From contig NZ_JAMBOD010000001.1 of NCBI RefSeq assembly GCF_023715445.1, positions 1,302,001 through 1,366,000 of the forward strand: a DNA stretch of 64,000 nucleotides. The letters run 5' to 3'. Source of the stretch: Fictibacillus nanhaiensis. GTDB taxonomy: Bacteria; Bacillota; Bacilli; Bacillales; Fictibacillaceae. Below the pieces are notes generated by a model that was not told the DNA's origin, searched no databases, and saw nothing but the letters and a program-made list of their open reading frames with translations. Shown piece by piece: positions 6,982-15,359 of this stretch (within the stretch, counting starts at the first letter, position 1; each line of letters starts with the position of its first letter). Position numbers and translations under genes: made by a program.

Positions 6982-8613
6982 ATGTTAAAGTGGCAGTCTA
7001 AAGAGGGTTATACGAAACTATTAAAAGATCTTGTATCCATACCCAGTATCACGAATCATGATGGGGAAATGTTTATGGCTGAGCATCTCTACCATACTCT
7101 TTCTTCACTTGAATATTTTACGAATCATCCTGATCATGTTCGCCATCACCCAACTCCTGATGGCAGAAAGCTAATAACAGCATTCGTTCAAAATGATCCA
7201 GCTGTCAAAGAAACAATCATTCTTTTAAGTCATTTTGATGTTGTAGCTGTTGAAGATTTTGGCGAATGGAAGCATCTAGCCTTTCGTCCGGATGAATTAA
7301 GCGAGAAAATAATTGAAAACAAACATCTTCTCCATCCTTTTGTTCAAGAAGATCTGAATTCTGGCGACTGGCTGTTCGGAAGGGGGACGATGGATATGAA
7401 AGCCGGCGTAGCACTTCATATATCAATGATTGAAAAAGCAGCAACCGGTCACTTTAAAGGCAATGTTCTTATGATTTCTGTGCCGGATGAGGAAGTTCAT
7501 TCAGAGGGTATGCTTGCTGGTGTCAGTGTTTTGCGTCAGCTTCAAGAAGAATATGATATTAAATATATCGCCTGTCTAAACGGGGAACCGAGTTTTACAA
7601 AATATCCTGGCGATACATCACCTTACATGTATACCGGTTCTACCGGAAAAATTCTTCCTGGTTTTCTTTGCTATGGAAAAGAAACACACGTTGGAGAACC
7701 TCTTGCGGGGATGAATGGAAATGCTATGGTGGCTGAGATTACGAGAGAATTGGAATGGAACGTAGACTATGTTGAAACATTTCGTGATGAAGCAACACCA
7801 GTACCTACTAATCTCATTCAAAAAGATTTAAAAGACCATTATTCTGTTCAAATTCCACATGCAGCTGTAACGCTTTTTAACTTAATGCTTTTTAACAGAC
7901 CGCTTTCAGAGATTACCTCTATGCTCATAAAAAGTGCTGAAAAAGCTGCAACAGCATTGGAAAACAGACTTTATAAAAAAAGTCAGGAAGTATCTAAGAT
8001 TGTTCCTTTTACACCTAAAAAAGAAAAAATTAAAGTCATTACTTTTAATGAGCTCTATGAACACGCAGTAGAAAAATACGGTCAGGAAGAGCTTGACCGA
8101 AGAGAAAACATGCTGCAAACGAACAATCCTAATGCAGATGAACGGGAGTTAACTATTCAATATGTGTTTGAGCTTGCCAGCCTCTGCAGAGACATGGCGC
8201 CAATGACCGTTTTATTTTACACACCGCCTTTTTATCCGGCTGTCTGTTCTAGTGATCATCCACTCATAAAACTTACAACAGAAAAAGTGGTGCAGCATGC
8301 TCAAGAAAAGTTCAACAGCAGGCTCGTGAATGTTCACTATTTCAGTGGTTTATCGGATCTAAGTTATATCGGTTTTAAAGGAGATGCACGTGATCTCTCC
8401 TCATTCACAAGCAACTTCCCTCTCTTAGGATCACGATATAACATACCTTTTGATGACATGAGGGAGATAGATATTCCAGTAATCAACATTGGTCCTCTAG
8501 GCAAGGATGCTCATCAATGGACCGAACGCCTTGAAATTAATAAAGTGATAGATGAAACCCATCCATTGATCGTATTCGCAATGGAAACTCTGTTTGAAAA
8601 CAAACAAAGTTAA
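6982..8613 (+). CDS. rocB: RocB-like M20-family metallopeptidase
   Basis: This 543-residue protein has M20 dinuclear-zinc motifs: His in LLSHFDVV, Asp in FGRGTMDMKAG, the acidic pair in VPDEEVHSEG, Glu in LNGEPS and a C-terminal His in GKDAHQW. Length and sequence character fit B. subtilis RocB, which belongs to the arginine/ornithine utilisation regulon; its reaction is uncertain. No other roc gene is near and I see no sigma-54 (-24/-12) promoter, so RocR control is not supported here. ATG sits well behind AAGGAGGGG. It ends in a bidirectional terminator. Confidence 0.8.
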   Translation: MLKWQSKEGYTKLLKDLVSIPSITNHDGEMFMAEHLYHTLSSLEYFTNHPDHVRHHPTPDGRKLITAFVQNDPAVKETIILLSHFDVVAVEDFGEWKHLAFRPDELSEKIIENKHLLHPFVQEDLNSGDWLFGRGTMDMKAGVALHISMIEKAATGHFKGNVLMISVPDEEVHSEGMLAGVSVLRQLQEEYDIKYIACLNGEPSFTKYPGDTSPYMYTGSTGKILPGFLCYGKETHVGEPLAGMNGNAMVAEITRELEWNVDYVETFRDEATPVPTNLIQKDLKDHYSVQIPHAAVTLFNLMLFNRPLSEITSMLIKSAEKAATALENRLYKKSQEVSKIVPFTPKKEKIKVITFNELYEHAVEKYGQEELDRRENMLQTNNPNADERELTIQYVFELASLCRDMAPMTVLFYTPPFYPAVCSSDHPLIKLTTEKVVQHAQEKFNSRLVNVHYFSGLSDLSYIGFKGDARDLSSFTSNFPLLGSRYNIPFDDMREIDIPVINIGPLGKDAHQWTERLEINKVIDETHPLIVFAMETLFENKQS

Positions 8614-8617
8614 GACA

Positions 8618-8650
8618 AAAACCAGATCCTGTAATTGGATCTGGTTTTCT
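8618..8650. terminator. Bidirectional terminator
   Basis: AACCAGATCC, 7-nt loop, GGATCTGGTT, with T-tracts both ways, between convergent genes. Confidence 0.85.
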
Positions 8651-8652
8651 CA

Positions 8653-9417
8653 TTATGCAGAAAAATAGATGCTTTTTATCTTTTCAGCAATCTTTTCAAT
8701 ATTGTTTGCCACTTGCTGCACCCCGTACCCCATATAGAGCGGTGATGTAACAAAACGAGGCATAATCTTACAGTACGTGGTCCCCTCATTTTTATAGAAA
8801 AATAAATTGTAGCTTGTACAGTTCCTATGAAAATGGTTGAGTAAAAAATGAGCTCCAGCTTGAAGGCAATCAGCGAATAAGGAAAGCTCGGTGTATTTTT
8901 CCCAGATCACGTTCAGTTCGTAAAAACCTACACGAGGTTGATTCGAAACCGTAAATCTGACTCCTTCCTTTTCTATGATTGGAATTCCGTCAAACTGGCT
9001 CACTGAAAAATCATGCTGGCAGTCTACCTCATTTAAACCGATAATCTGCATGTGCGGATGCCGGATAGTCCCGCCGGATAACGGTCCATGGTTTTTAAAA
9101 AACATTACCGAACGGTATTTCCCGCTTTGCAGCATCCGTTCCCAATGTTCTATTCCAAAAGAAAGCACCTTATAGAGATGTTCTTTCGTATAATTAGATA
9201 ATTCGCCCTCACATTCGTCCGTTTCAATTAAAACCGTTTGATAGGCTTGATCGAGGACCGTATACTTATTTTTCACTAGAATAATTGAACCGCTCTTATC
9301 GAGAACTTCTTCCAGCTCATCAATGCGACAAAAAGGACAAGGAATTTCTTTGTTGCGAATGCTGTTTGGTTTCTGTGCTCCTATATCAGTAAAGAAAGTT
9401 ATATGTGTGTTTTTCAT
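8653..9417 (-). CDS. DUF4931-type GalT/HIT-like protein
   Basis: This roughly 254-residue protein resembles galactose-1-phosphate uridylyltransferase relatives: a CPFC zinc-knuckle-like motif at about residue 27 and the histidine-triad-like GGTIRHPHMQII at about residue 117. HIT-fold members transfer or hydrolyse nucleotidyl groups; no substrate can be named. The chosen ATG at 9417 has GCGGTGA upstream; a GTG at 9426 is an alternative. It lies downstream of the sigma/anti-sigma pair in the same direction but may have its own promoter. Confidence 0.65.
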   Translation of the reverse strand: MKNTHITFFTDIGAQKPNSIRNKEIPCPFCRIDELEEVLDKSGSIILVKNKYTVLDQAYQTVLIETDECEGELSNYTKEHLYKVLSFGIEHWERMLQSGKYRSVMFFKNHGPLSGGTIRHPHMQIIGLNEVDCQHDFSVSQFDGIPIIEKEGVRFTVSNQPRVGFYELNVIWEKYTELSLFADCLQAGAHFLLNHFHRNCTSYNLFFYKNEGTTYCKIMPRFVTSPLYMGYGVQQVANNIEKIAEKIKSIYFSA

Positions 9418-9459
9418 GCTTTTCACCGCTTTTGTTTGTTTGCTTTGTATCTTCTATTT

Positions 9460-10140
9460 TTATTGAACATTTCCTTTTAAATGTTGATTATTATCAGAAA
9501 TTCGTTCCCATTTTAATATACCTTCTTTTTTATCAATTGAACCAAGCGAGTCAAATCCGAATTCAACCTGAAGTCTGGCAGCAAGCATGTCATCATCGGT
9601 TGATCCTGCTGTATATACTTTTACATTAACATAATTCCAAAGCGCTCCCAAGTAATCCTGCGCTTCATATGGTTCATTCATTGTTAAGTGAGATACTTCT
9701 TTTAAGTATGATTTAGTTAAATCTATCTGGTCATCTCGTGACAAATTATCTGGGAATATAATGTGAACCGTTAATGTATCACCTTTTTGGTAAGCATCTA
9801 TTCCTGTAACATCATGATAGTTTCTCATATCATGCCTTGCTTTTGTCAAGATGGCCTGATTAGCATAAGGAATCTTCACCATTTGTACAGCATCCTTTTG
9901 CTCATCTGCTTTCGGCGGTGTGCTCTGTGCAAACTGAATAAATATAAAGATGAACGCTACTCCAAGAGCCAAGCTTAGACTTTGGTGAAACCAATGATAC
10001 AACCAGCTTTTTGGAGCAGGAGGTCTGTTTAGTTCACGGGTCTTCTGCAGAACCTTCTGTCTATGCTCTTCTTTAAAAGAAATATTTTTCATTCGGCCAT
10101 TGTTTAATATCTCAGGCAGCTGCTTTAGAGGATCTTCCAT
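9460..10140 (-). CDS. Probable membrane anti-sigma factor partner of the adjacent ECF sigma factor
   Basis: This 226-residue protein starts at the ATG after GGGGAG and 4 bp past the sigma gene stop; a longer reading would intrude into the sigma gene. About 45 polar N-terminal residues (MEDPLKQLPEIL) precede one transmembrane helix (SLALGVAFIFIFIQFA), then about 150 extracytoplasmic residues. I recognise no zinc-binding HxxxCxxC anti-sigma motif, so the call rests on topology and on the sigma-then-membrane-protein gene order seen for ECF pairs. Confidence 0.6.
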   Translation of the reverse strand: MEDPLKQLPEILNNGRMKNISFKEEHRQKVLQKTRELNRPPAPKSWLYHWFHQSLSLALGVAFIFIFIQFAQSTPPKADEQKDAVQMVKIPYANQAILTKARHDMRNYHDVTGIDAYQKGDTLTVHIIFPDNLSRDDQIDLTKSYLKEVSHLTMNEPYEAQDYLGALWNYVNVKVYTAGSTDDDMLAARLQVEFGFDSLGSIDKKEGILKWERISDNNQHLKGNVQ

Positions 10141-10144
10141 GATT

Positions 10145-10699
10145 TCATCTCCCCTTCTCCAATTTACGCCGCAGCATCTCTCGTCCGCGTTGAAGCAAGG
10201 TCCGGATTGTCGGCTCTTTTTTATGTAAAATCTGGCTGATTTCATTCACTGACAGTTCTTTATAATAGAAAAGCAATATAACTTCGCGATATTTAAGTGG
10301 AAGCTTTAAAACTTCATCTGCCAAAGCTTCGTGTTCACTTTTTTGAACGATAGTAAGTTCGGGCGTCATAGCAGAGGACTGTTTGGATTTTCCCAGGCGG
10401 TCAATGACATGAATGTACTTTTTCCATCCGCTTCTTAAATAATCTTTACATAGATTAACGGTTATGGCGTATACCCATGTCTTTACAGATGATTCACTCC
10501 TGAAATTGTCTTTATGTACAAAGCATTTAACGAATACTTCTTGGGCTAAATCCTCTGCAAGTTTTCTGTCTTTAACGTATGTATAAGCCAGCCTGATCAC
10601 TTTGTCTTCATACAGTTCCATGATTTGTATCAGCCATTCTTCTTGACTTAGACCTTGTGAAAAAAACTCCTGACCCCCCGTTTTTGGTATGATTTTCAA
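10145..10699 (-). CDS. ECF-type RNA polymerase sigma factor
   Basis: This 184-residue protein has region 2 (YVKDRKLAEDLAQEVFVKCFV, then WVYAITVNLCKDYLRS, about residues 40-85) and region 4 (LPLKYREVILLFYYKELSVNEISQIL ... VRTLLQRGREMLRRKL-like, about 130-180), and lacks regions 1 and 3. The TTG start is well spaced from AGGGGGAG. It probably forms an operon with the membrane protein that follows. Its promoter and target genes cannot be told; the upstream spacer holds an interspersed repeat. Confidence 0.88.
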   Translation of the reverse strand: MKIIPKTGGQEFFSQGLSQEEWLIQIMELYEDKVIRLAYTYVKDRKLAEDLAQEVFVKCFVHKDNFRSESSVKTWVYAITVNLCKDYLRSGWKKYIHVIDRLGKSKQSSAMTPELTIVQKSEHEALADEVLKLPLKYREVILLFYYKELSVNEISQILHKKEPTIRTLLQRGREMLRRKLEKGR

Positions 10700-10766
10700 G
10701 TCCTCTCCCCCTTTCGTCTCTTATATATATAGACGATTGCCGTTATACTTTTTATTCAAAAATTTT

Positions 10767-10881
10767 AAAGGAAACTTGGCTGACGCAAGCCTTATCCGTC
10801 AGCCTTAGTTGAACTTATACTTTTTTCCTGAACTTGTTAACTGCATCTCACATCAATCAGCTAACAAGTTATACTTTCTTA
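10767..10881 (+). repeat. Interspersed ~117-bp hairpin element, copy 1
   Basis: It aligns over its whole length with the reverse complement of 53962-54080, at an estimated 75 percent identity by eye. Shared landmarks in order: AAACTTG, stem CTGACG/CCGTCAG (10780-10785, 10796-10802), CTTAGT, TACTTTTTTCCT, then stem AACTTGTT...AACAAGT (10831-10843 paired with 10858-10870). It lies between the sigma gene and the GNAT gene, outside any CDS. Confidence 0.8.
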
Positions 10882-10886
10882 ACGTG

Positions 10887-11768
10887 TTAAAAAGATGCTG
10901 TGAAAGGAAATGCTATCGGCTGCTTGGCAACAGGAAGCTTTCCCTTTACCATCAGAGTTCCCTGTTTCTTTTTTGTTTCTAAAGAGTGTGTTGGTACCAA
11001 TTGATCAGGCGTGAAATAGATTTCTAATCTATGAAACACTTCTGGGATGACATTACAAATATCAGCGAGGCTTATAGCCGACTTGCCAATCACATCATAC
11101 AGCTTTAAAATTTTGTCTTGCACCTCATAAACGATTAATGCTTTAAGTGTCACACTATAAAACGTCTTTTCTGAAAAATAAGGATTATATAAATTAAGAA
11201 AAAGTGAATGTTCATAGTGCACAGGTGAAAAAATACGCGAGTTGGGACGCTGCTCAGCAAAACAAGACCTAATAACTTCAGCATCCTCTTCTAGGGTAAA
11301 GTCCATCTTTCTTAGCAAACTATTTTTTAAGCTTGGATTCTGGTAAGCCTCTGATATAAATATATGTTCTTCCACCTTTTCAAACCCATACTTTTCATAA
11401 AGCGCAGGATTTTCCGTCTGCAAAAAGATCAGAGAGGAGGTATTTTTGAGGTCCTCTAATACTGTATTCATCAATTTCTTCATATACCCATTACCTCTTT
11501 CAGCAGGATGAGTCATGACAGACTGTATGCCTGCTGCTGTTACTAACTCACTATCTATGATCCATTGCATGGGTATTACGGAAACATTTGCCACTGCACA
11601 GTTCTTCTTAAAAAGTGTATATGGACAATAATCCGGATTCCAAAAACCTCTATTATGGTAGTCGTTGAGCATAGATGCAGGAATGCCAAATACTACATCA
11701 AACAAAGGATAAAGAGCTTCTCTATGCTGTTTATGTAAAGGGTTACTTTTTTGTAACGTAATATCCAT
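10887..11768 (-). CDS. GNAT-family N-acetyltransferase, probably two-domain (Eis-like)
   Basis: This 293-residue protein has a GNAT acetyl-CoA pyrophosphate loop (VMTHPAERGNGYMKKLM, about residues 85-101) followed by LQTENPALYEKYGFEKV, typical of motif B. The extra C-terminal half suggests the tandem-GNAT architecture of Eis-like acetyltransferases, whose acceptors include aminoglycosides and peptides; the acceptor is unknown here. It is transcribed toward the repeat element, with no clean terminator other than those hairpins. Confidence 0.75.
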   Translation of the reverse strand: MDITLQKSNPLHKQHREALYPLFDVVFGIPASMLNDYHNRGFWNPDYCPYTLFKKNCAVANVSVIPMQWIIDSELVTAAGIQSVMTHPAERGNGYMKKLMNTVLEDLKNTSSLIFLQTENPALYEKYGFEKVEEHIFISEAYQNPSLKNSLLRKMDFTLEEDAEVIRSCFAEQRPNSRIFSPVHYEHSLFLNLYNPYFSEKTFYSVTLKALIVYEVQDKILKLYDVIGKSAISLADICNVIPEVFHRLEIYFTPDQLVPTHSLETKKKQGTLMVKGKLPVAKQPIAFPFTASF

Positions 11769-11927
11769 AGTTATACCTACTTTTTTATGTAATCTATCAA
11801 TCTAAATATACCACGTTAATTCCATTAAAATACAAATTGTTACACAATCAAGTCGAATTATGTTTCATAGTGTAATATTTTGAAATATAAATGTAATATT
11901 ATTTCGCGATAATTGACCATCAATCAA

Positions 11928-11936
11928 TGTTATAAT
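11928..11936 (+). promoter_or_regulatory. Extended -10 promoter of the M23 hydrolase
   Basis: TGTTATAAT is a perfect extended -10 box about 54 bp before the start codon. The nearby TTGACC is only 12 bp upstream and cannot serve as its -35. Confidence 0.55.
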
Positions 11937-11989
11937 CACTTTTGTAAAGAAATTGGCAACATTTGCACTTACAAGGAGGAGTACCCATT

Positions 11990-13297
11990 TTGAAACGCAA
12001 GCTTGTGATGGCTACATTGTCTCTCAGTCTAGCATTCAGTACATATACCGTATCGGCAGAAACCCTGTCTTCTATAAAGAAAAAACAAGAGCAGAACCGC
12101 TCTGAACAGAATAAAACAAAGAGCGAATTAAAAGAAAATCAAAATCAGCAAGATTATATGGTTAAGCAAATAGAAGAATTAGAGTCTTCCATAGGTAAGA
12201 CCCTTACCCAAATCGGAAACAAAAAAGAATCTATTAAAGAAACAAAAGCTTCAATTGAAAAGCTGAAAGAAGAAATCGAAGTGCTTGAGAAGAGAATCAA
12301 AGAACGTGACGAACTTTTAAAAGAACGTGTAAGTTCTATGTATGAAAGCGGCGGAGCAGTAAATTATCTGGATGTTTTATTAGGCGCAAAAGATTTCGGT
12401 GATTTCCTGGATCGCGTATTTGCTCTTAACGTAATAGCTGAGCAAGATAAAGCGATTTTAGAAGAGCATAAGCAAGATAAAGCTTCTGTTGAAAAGAAAA
12501 AGGGAGAAGTTGAAAGTGAACTTACATCCCTTAATAAAAGCTTAAATGAGCTTGAAGGACTTAACCAAAAACTGAAAGACCAAAAAAAGCAAAAAAATGC
12601 TCTTCTAGCACAATTGGAAAAAGAAGAAGAACATTTACATGATCATATTATGCAATTGGATGAGAAAAACGAATTGCTGTCTGCGCAAGAAGCTGCTATT
12701 AAAGCGGAAATTGCACGTGCGAAGAAAGAGGAAGAAGAACGTAAGAAGAGAGAAGCGGCTGCAAGAGCCGCTGCAGAAGCAGCTGCAGCAAAAGCTAAGG
12801 CGGAAGCGGCTGCAAGAGCAAAAAGCTCTTCAAACTCTGGTTCTTCAAGACCAGTTTCACCTCCGCCTGCACCAACACCAGCTCCAACTCCGGTATCTCG
12901 TGATTTCATCTTCCCTACACAAGGGGTAATCACGTCAAACTTCGGATATAGAAGCTCTGGAATGCACTATGGAATGGATATAGCACAAGGCGGAAGCACT
13001 GTACCGATTGTTGCAGCTGCATCAGGCACAGTTTCTAAAGCTTATTATTCTAGTAGTTACGGTAATTGTGTGTATATCACTCACTATATTAACGGTCAAT
13101 TATATACAACGGTTTATGCTCATATGAGAACAACTCCAGCTGTAAGATCGGGACAATCAGTTTCACAAGGTACGTTCCTTGGCTATCAAGGAAATACAGG
13201 CGCTTCACGCGGCCAGCATCTCCACTTTGAGCTGCATAAAGGACCTTGGAATGCTTCAAAGTCAAACGCGGTTAACCCAAGACCATATATTCAATAA
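11990..13297 (+). CDS. Secreted coiled-coil peptidoglycan hydrolase, M23 (EnvC/NlpD-like)
   Basis: This 435-residue protein has a signal peptide (KRKLVMATLSLSLAFSTYTVSA), a long Glu/Lys/Gln-rich coiled coil (about residues 28-245) with an Ala-rich segment, a Pro-rich linker (PPPAPTPAPTPV) and a C-terminal M23 domain. Zinc ligands are visible in HYGMDIA and GQHLHFELH, with VYAHM between. It resembles PcsB/CwlO-type division or elongation hydrolases with an M23 endopeptidase in place of NlpC/P60. TTG at 11990 is chosen because AAGGAGG lies 10 bp upstream. Coiled-coil members are often gated by FtsEX; no FtsEX is adjacent. Confidence 0.85.
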   Translation: MKRKLVMATLSLSLAFSTYTVSAETLSSIKKKQEQNRSEQNKTKSELKENQNQQDYMVKQIEELESSIGKTLTQIGNKKESIKETKASIEKLKEEIEVLEKRIKERDELLKERVSSMYESGGAVNYLDVLLGAKDFGDFLDRVFALNVIAEQDKAILEEHKQDKASVEKKKGEVESELTSLNKSLNELEGLNQKLKDQKKQKNALLAQLEKEEEHLHDHIMQLDEKNELLSAQEAAIKAEIARAKKEEEERKKREAAARAAAEAAAAKAKAEAAARAKSSSNSGSSRPVSPPPAPTPAPTPVSRDFIFPTQGVITSNFGYRSSGMHYGMDIAQGGSTVPIVAAASGTVSKAYYSSSYGNCVYITHYINGQLYTTVYAHMRTTPAVRSGQSVSQGTFLGYQGNTGASRGQHLHFELHKGPWNASKSNAVNPRPYIQ

Positions 13298-13309
13298 AAC
13301 ACATAAAAG

Positions 13310-13342
13310 GACGCAGAGATTTTTATTCTCTGCGTCTTTTTT
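13310..13342. terminator. Terminator of the M23 hydrolase, shared with tgl
   Basis: GACGCAGAGA, 7-nt loop, TCTCTGCGTC, T6. It overlaps the tgl stop. Confidence 0.9.
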
Positions 13343-14117
13343 ATATGACTCCCCCAAGAAGCCGGCGGACCGGATGCCGTGTGTATTCCGACATCAGCCT
13401 GTAATTCGGCCGGATAATCTCTGCTGTTAAAAATGCTGGCACTGTAGCGCCAGGCCTTCTTTTTTTATTGAGTACATCGATGATCTCACCGATTGTACCC
13501 GTTCCGATTCCATGTCCGAACACTAGACCGTTTCCAAGATCAATCACATTCTCTCCTTGCCATTGCGGTGTATTAGGATGATGGTCAGGATTTCTGATAT
13601 ATCTCACATCTCCTGGCATGGATGAACCGGATGGCACCGCTATGATCTGCAGGTCTTCATCGTGCTCCGTGCTATAAAGAAGCAATCCGTTAAATAATTG
13701 ATTAAACATTCTCGTTCCTATCGTTTCAAGGACTGCTTTATACAGCATGATCATGATCGCAGTAGTACATTCGAAGCCATACCTTTTTCCATTAATGAAT
13801 ATATCCGTTATGGCATCAGAAGGATTCACATCCGGCCGAAGTAAGAACCCGCCATAAGCGGTACGTCTCCAATATTGAGGATTACAGCGAGCATTTACAA
13901 ATGTTGAAAACCCCGCACCGCTGTCGCGCATAGCATAGGCTGCAGCAACGATATTCGAACGCATAATCACTTCAAACAAAAATTGGTGAGGACTTCTGTA
14001 ATAAAAAGACTCTCTAGAGTTTTTCAGCTTCTGACCGATCTGTTTCTGGGCGGATGTCAGCTGGTTAAAACCCGAGATTTGGGCAGTATCTACGGAATAG
14101 CCATTAACAAAAATCAA
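13341..14117 (-). CDS. tgl: Protein-glutamine gamma-glutamyltransferase (spore coat transglutaminase)
   Basis: This 258-residue protein is close in length to B. subtilis Tgl (245) and carries its landmarks: the catalytic Cys in FECTTAI, MRSNIVAAAYAM, NPQYWRR, QWQGENVIDLG and FGHGIG. It forms epsilon-(gamma-glutamyl)lysine crosslinks between coat proteins such as GerQ in the mother cell. TTG at 14117 (after GGGGGGAG) gives the N-terminus MIFVNG, matching MIIVSG of the known enzyme; the GTG further upstream would precede the ribosome site. Confidence 0.9.
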   Translation of the reverse strand: MIFVNGYSVDTAQISGFNQLTSAQKQIGQKLKNSRESFYYRSPHQFLFEVIMRSNIVAAAYAMRDSGAGFSTFVNARCNPQYWRRTAYGGFLLRPDVNPSDAITDIFINGKRYGFECTTAIMIMLYKAVLETIGTRMFNQLFNGLLLYSTEHDEDLQIIAVPSGSSMPGDVRYIRNPDHHPNTPQWQGENVIDLGNGLVFGHGIGTGTIGEIIDVLNKKRRPGATVPAFLTAEIIRPNYRLMSEYTRHPVRRLLGGVI

Positions 14118-14147
14118 TTCTCTCCCCCCTGTCTGCACAGGATATTA

Positions 14148-14176
14148 CATACTATGGCAAGGGGAGAAAGTTGGTG
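14148..14176 (-). promoter_or_regulatory. Candidate sigma-K promoter of tgl
   Basis: Minus strand: CACC (14173-14176), 16-bp spacer, CATAGTATG (14148-14156), matching the sigma-K pattern mACm-N16-CATAnnnT. B. subtilis tgl is known to be sigma-K dependent. Confidence 0.55.
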
Positions 14177-14180
14177 TTTT

Positions 14181-15206
14181 TTAAGCTCCTCTATTTTGCA
14201 AAAATTCAAACTTTTGCTGAACACGAATCGTTTCGTTTTTCTGTTTCATCTTTTTATCTCGGCTGGTTCTTTTCACATTTCTAGTTTGCAAGTGGATTTG
14301 AAATCCTTCAGCTATAAGCTGAAAGGCATAGATGGCAACACCAAACATAAGGATAGGACCTAAAGCGATTGCAGGATTTGCTTGTATATATGTGTAATAG
14401 TTCCCTACCAGCCCTGACCATTCGTTGGATAATGATTTTGGCGGATCAGCCATAAATGGATTGAAATCAATATCTGTTCCTCCAAAAAAGAGTTTTAAAT
14501 ACCCTAGTTGCGTAAAGATAATCAGCACTTGAACACATTGCTGACACCACACAATAACGAGTTTTGGCAACAGATGAGGCATTACGTGTTTGTTAAAGAT
14601 TCTCCACCTGCTTGCGCCTAATACATTTGCCCCTTCAATAAAGTCTTCTTTTAAAGTAGAAGCCATCATATTGCCGATCATTGAACCGAGCAGCGGTACA
14701 ACCAGCAATGTTAAAATTATTATTTCAAGCACGACGCGTTCCGCAAAGGAATAAATAAAATACGGTTCCATCTCCGGCATTTTTATCTGTTCTTTTAGAA
14801 TCGGGCTCAGGATAAAAACAGCTATGATTGTAAGTGGAATAAAATAAAAGGAACTCAGTAGTTGATCTAATGCTTTTCTTATCTTTTCAGGCATATAAAA
14901 AGCTAAGGGTATCCCTACTGCAAAACTAAATAAGACCCTAAGTATTCCAATGACGATTGCACTTATTAAAGTAAATTTAGCCCCTTGCAGTACCTTTGCT
15001 GCCGTATCATAGCCAAGAGGATCAGTACCCAAAGGAAACATGATGGATGGTTCGAACGGAGCTGCATCAATAGGTGTCATATTTTCATCATAAATAACTT
15101 GCACTTGCCTTACATGACTATCAAAAAACACCGAATATATAATACTTGAAGCAATAAATCCAAAAATGATTAATAATCCAGTCCTAAATTTATTTTTTTT
15201 TATCAA
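14181..15206 (-). CDS. ABC permease, OppC/DppC type
   Basis: This roughly 341-residue protein has an N-terminal helix, an extracytoplasmic loop containing FPLGTDPLGYDTAAKVLQGA (the OppC-family FxLGTDxLGRDxxxR motif) and five further helices. The cytoplasmic EAA loop EGANVLGASRWRIFNKHVMPHLLP is the ATPase contact. TTG at 15206 is chosen because GAGGTGAT precedes it; GTG at 15215 lies inside that site. Only the two permease genes are present; no binding protein or ATPase is adjacent. The charged C-terminal tail is longer than usual. Confidence 0.78.
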   Translation of the reverse strand: MIKKNKFRTGLLIIFGFIASSIIYSVFFDSHVRQVQVIYDENMTPIDAAPFEPSIMFPLGTDPLGYDTAAKVLQGAKFTLISAIVIGILRVLFSFAVGIPLAFYMPEKIRKALDQLLSSFYFIPLTIIAVFILSPILKEQIKMPEMEPYFIYSFAERVVLEIIILTLLVVPLLGSMIGNMMASTLKEDFIEGANVLGASRWRIFNKHVMPHLLPKLVIVWCQQCVQVLIIFTQLGYLKLFFGGTDIDFNPFMADPPKSLSNEWSGLVGNYYTYIQANPAIALGPILMFGVAIYAFQLIAEGFQIHLQTRNVKRTSRDKKMKQKNETIRVQQKFEFLQNRGA

Positions 15207-15359
15207 TTTAATCACCTCTTATATAGAGGAAATTTCCTATTTTTATAGGATGGTTTTAAAGGAAAGGCTTGAGATTCACTTGTTAGTTTTGTTACTTTAA
15301 CATGACTTGTATGGAGATGCTGATGATTGCAAAACCGATCCAAAATTTATAGCTTCTTA

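Noticed and set aside
11913-11936. TTGACC plus TATAAT as a full sigma-A promoter
   Set aside because: The spacing is only 12 bp; the extended -10 is the better explanation.
12639-12933. Two overlapping frames inside the M23 hydrolase
   Set aside because: They are by-products of the Ala/Lys-rich and Pro-rich low-complexity coding sequence.
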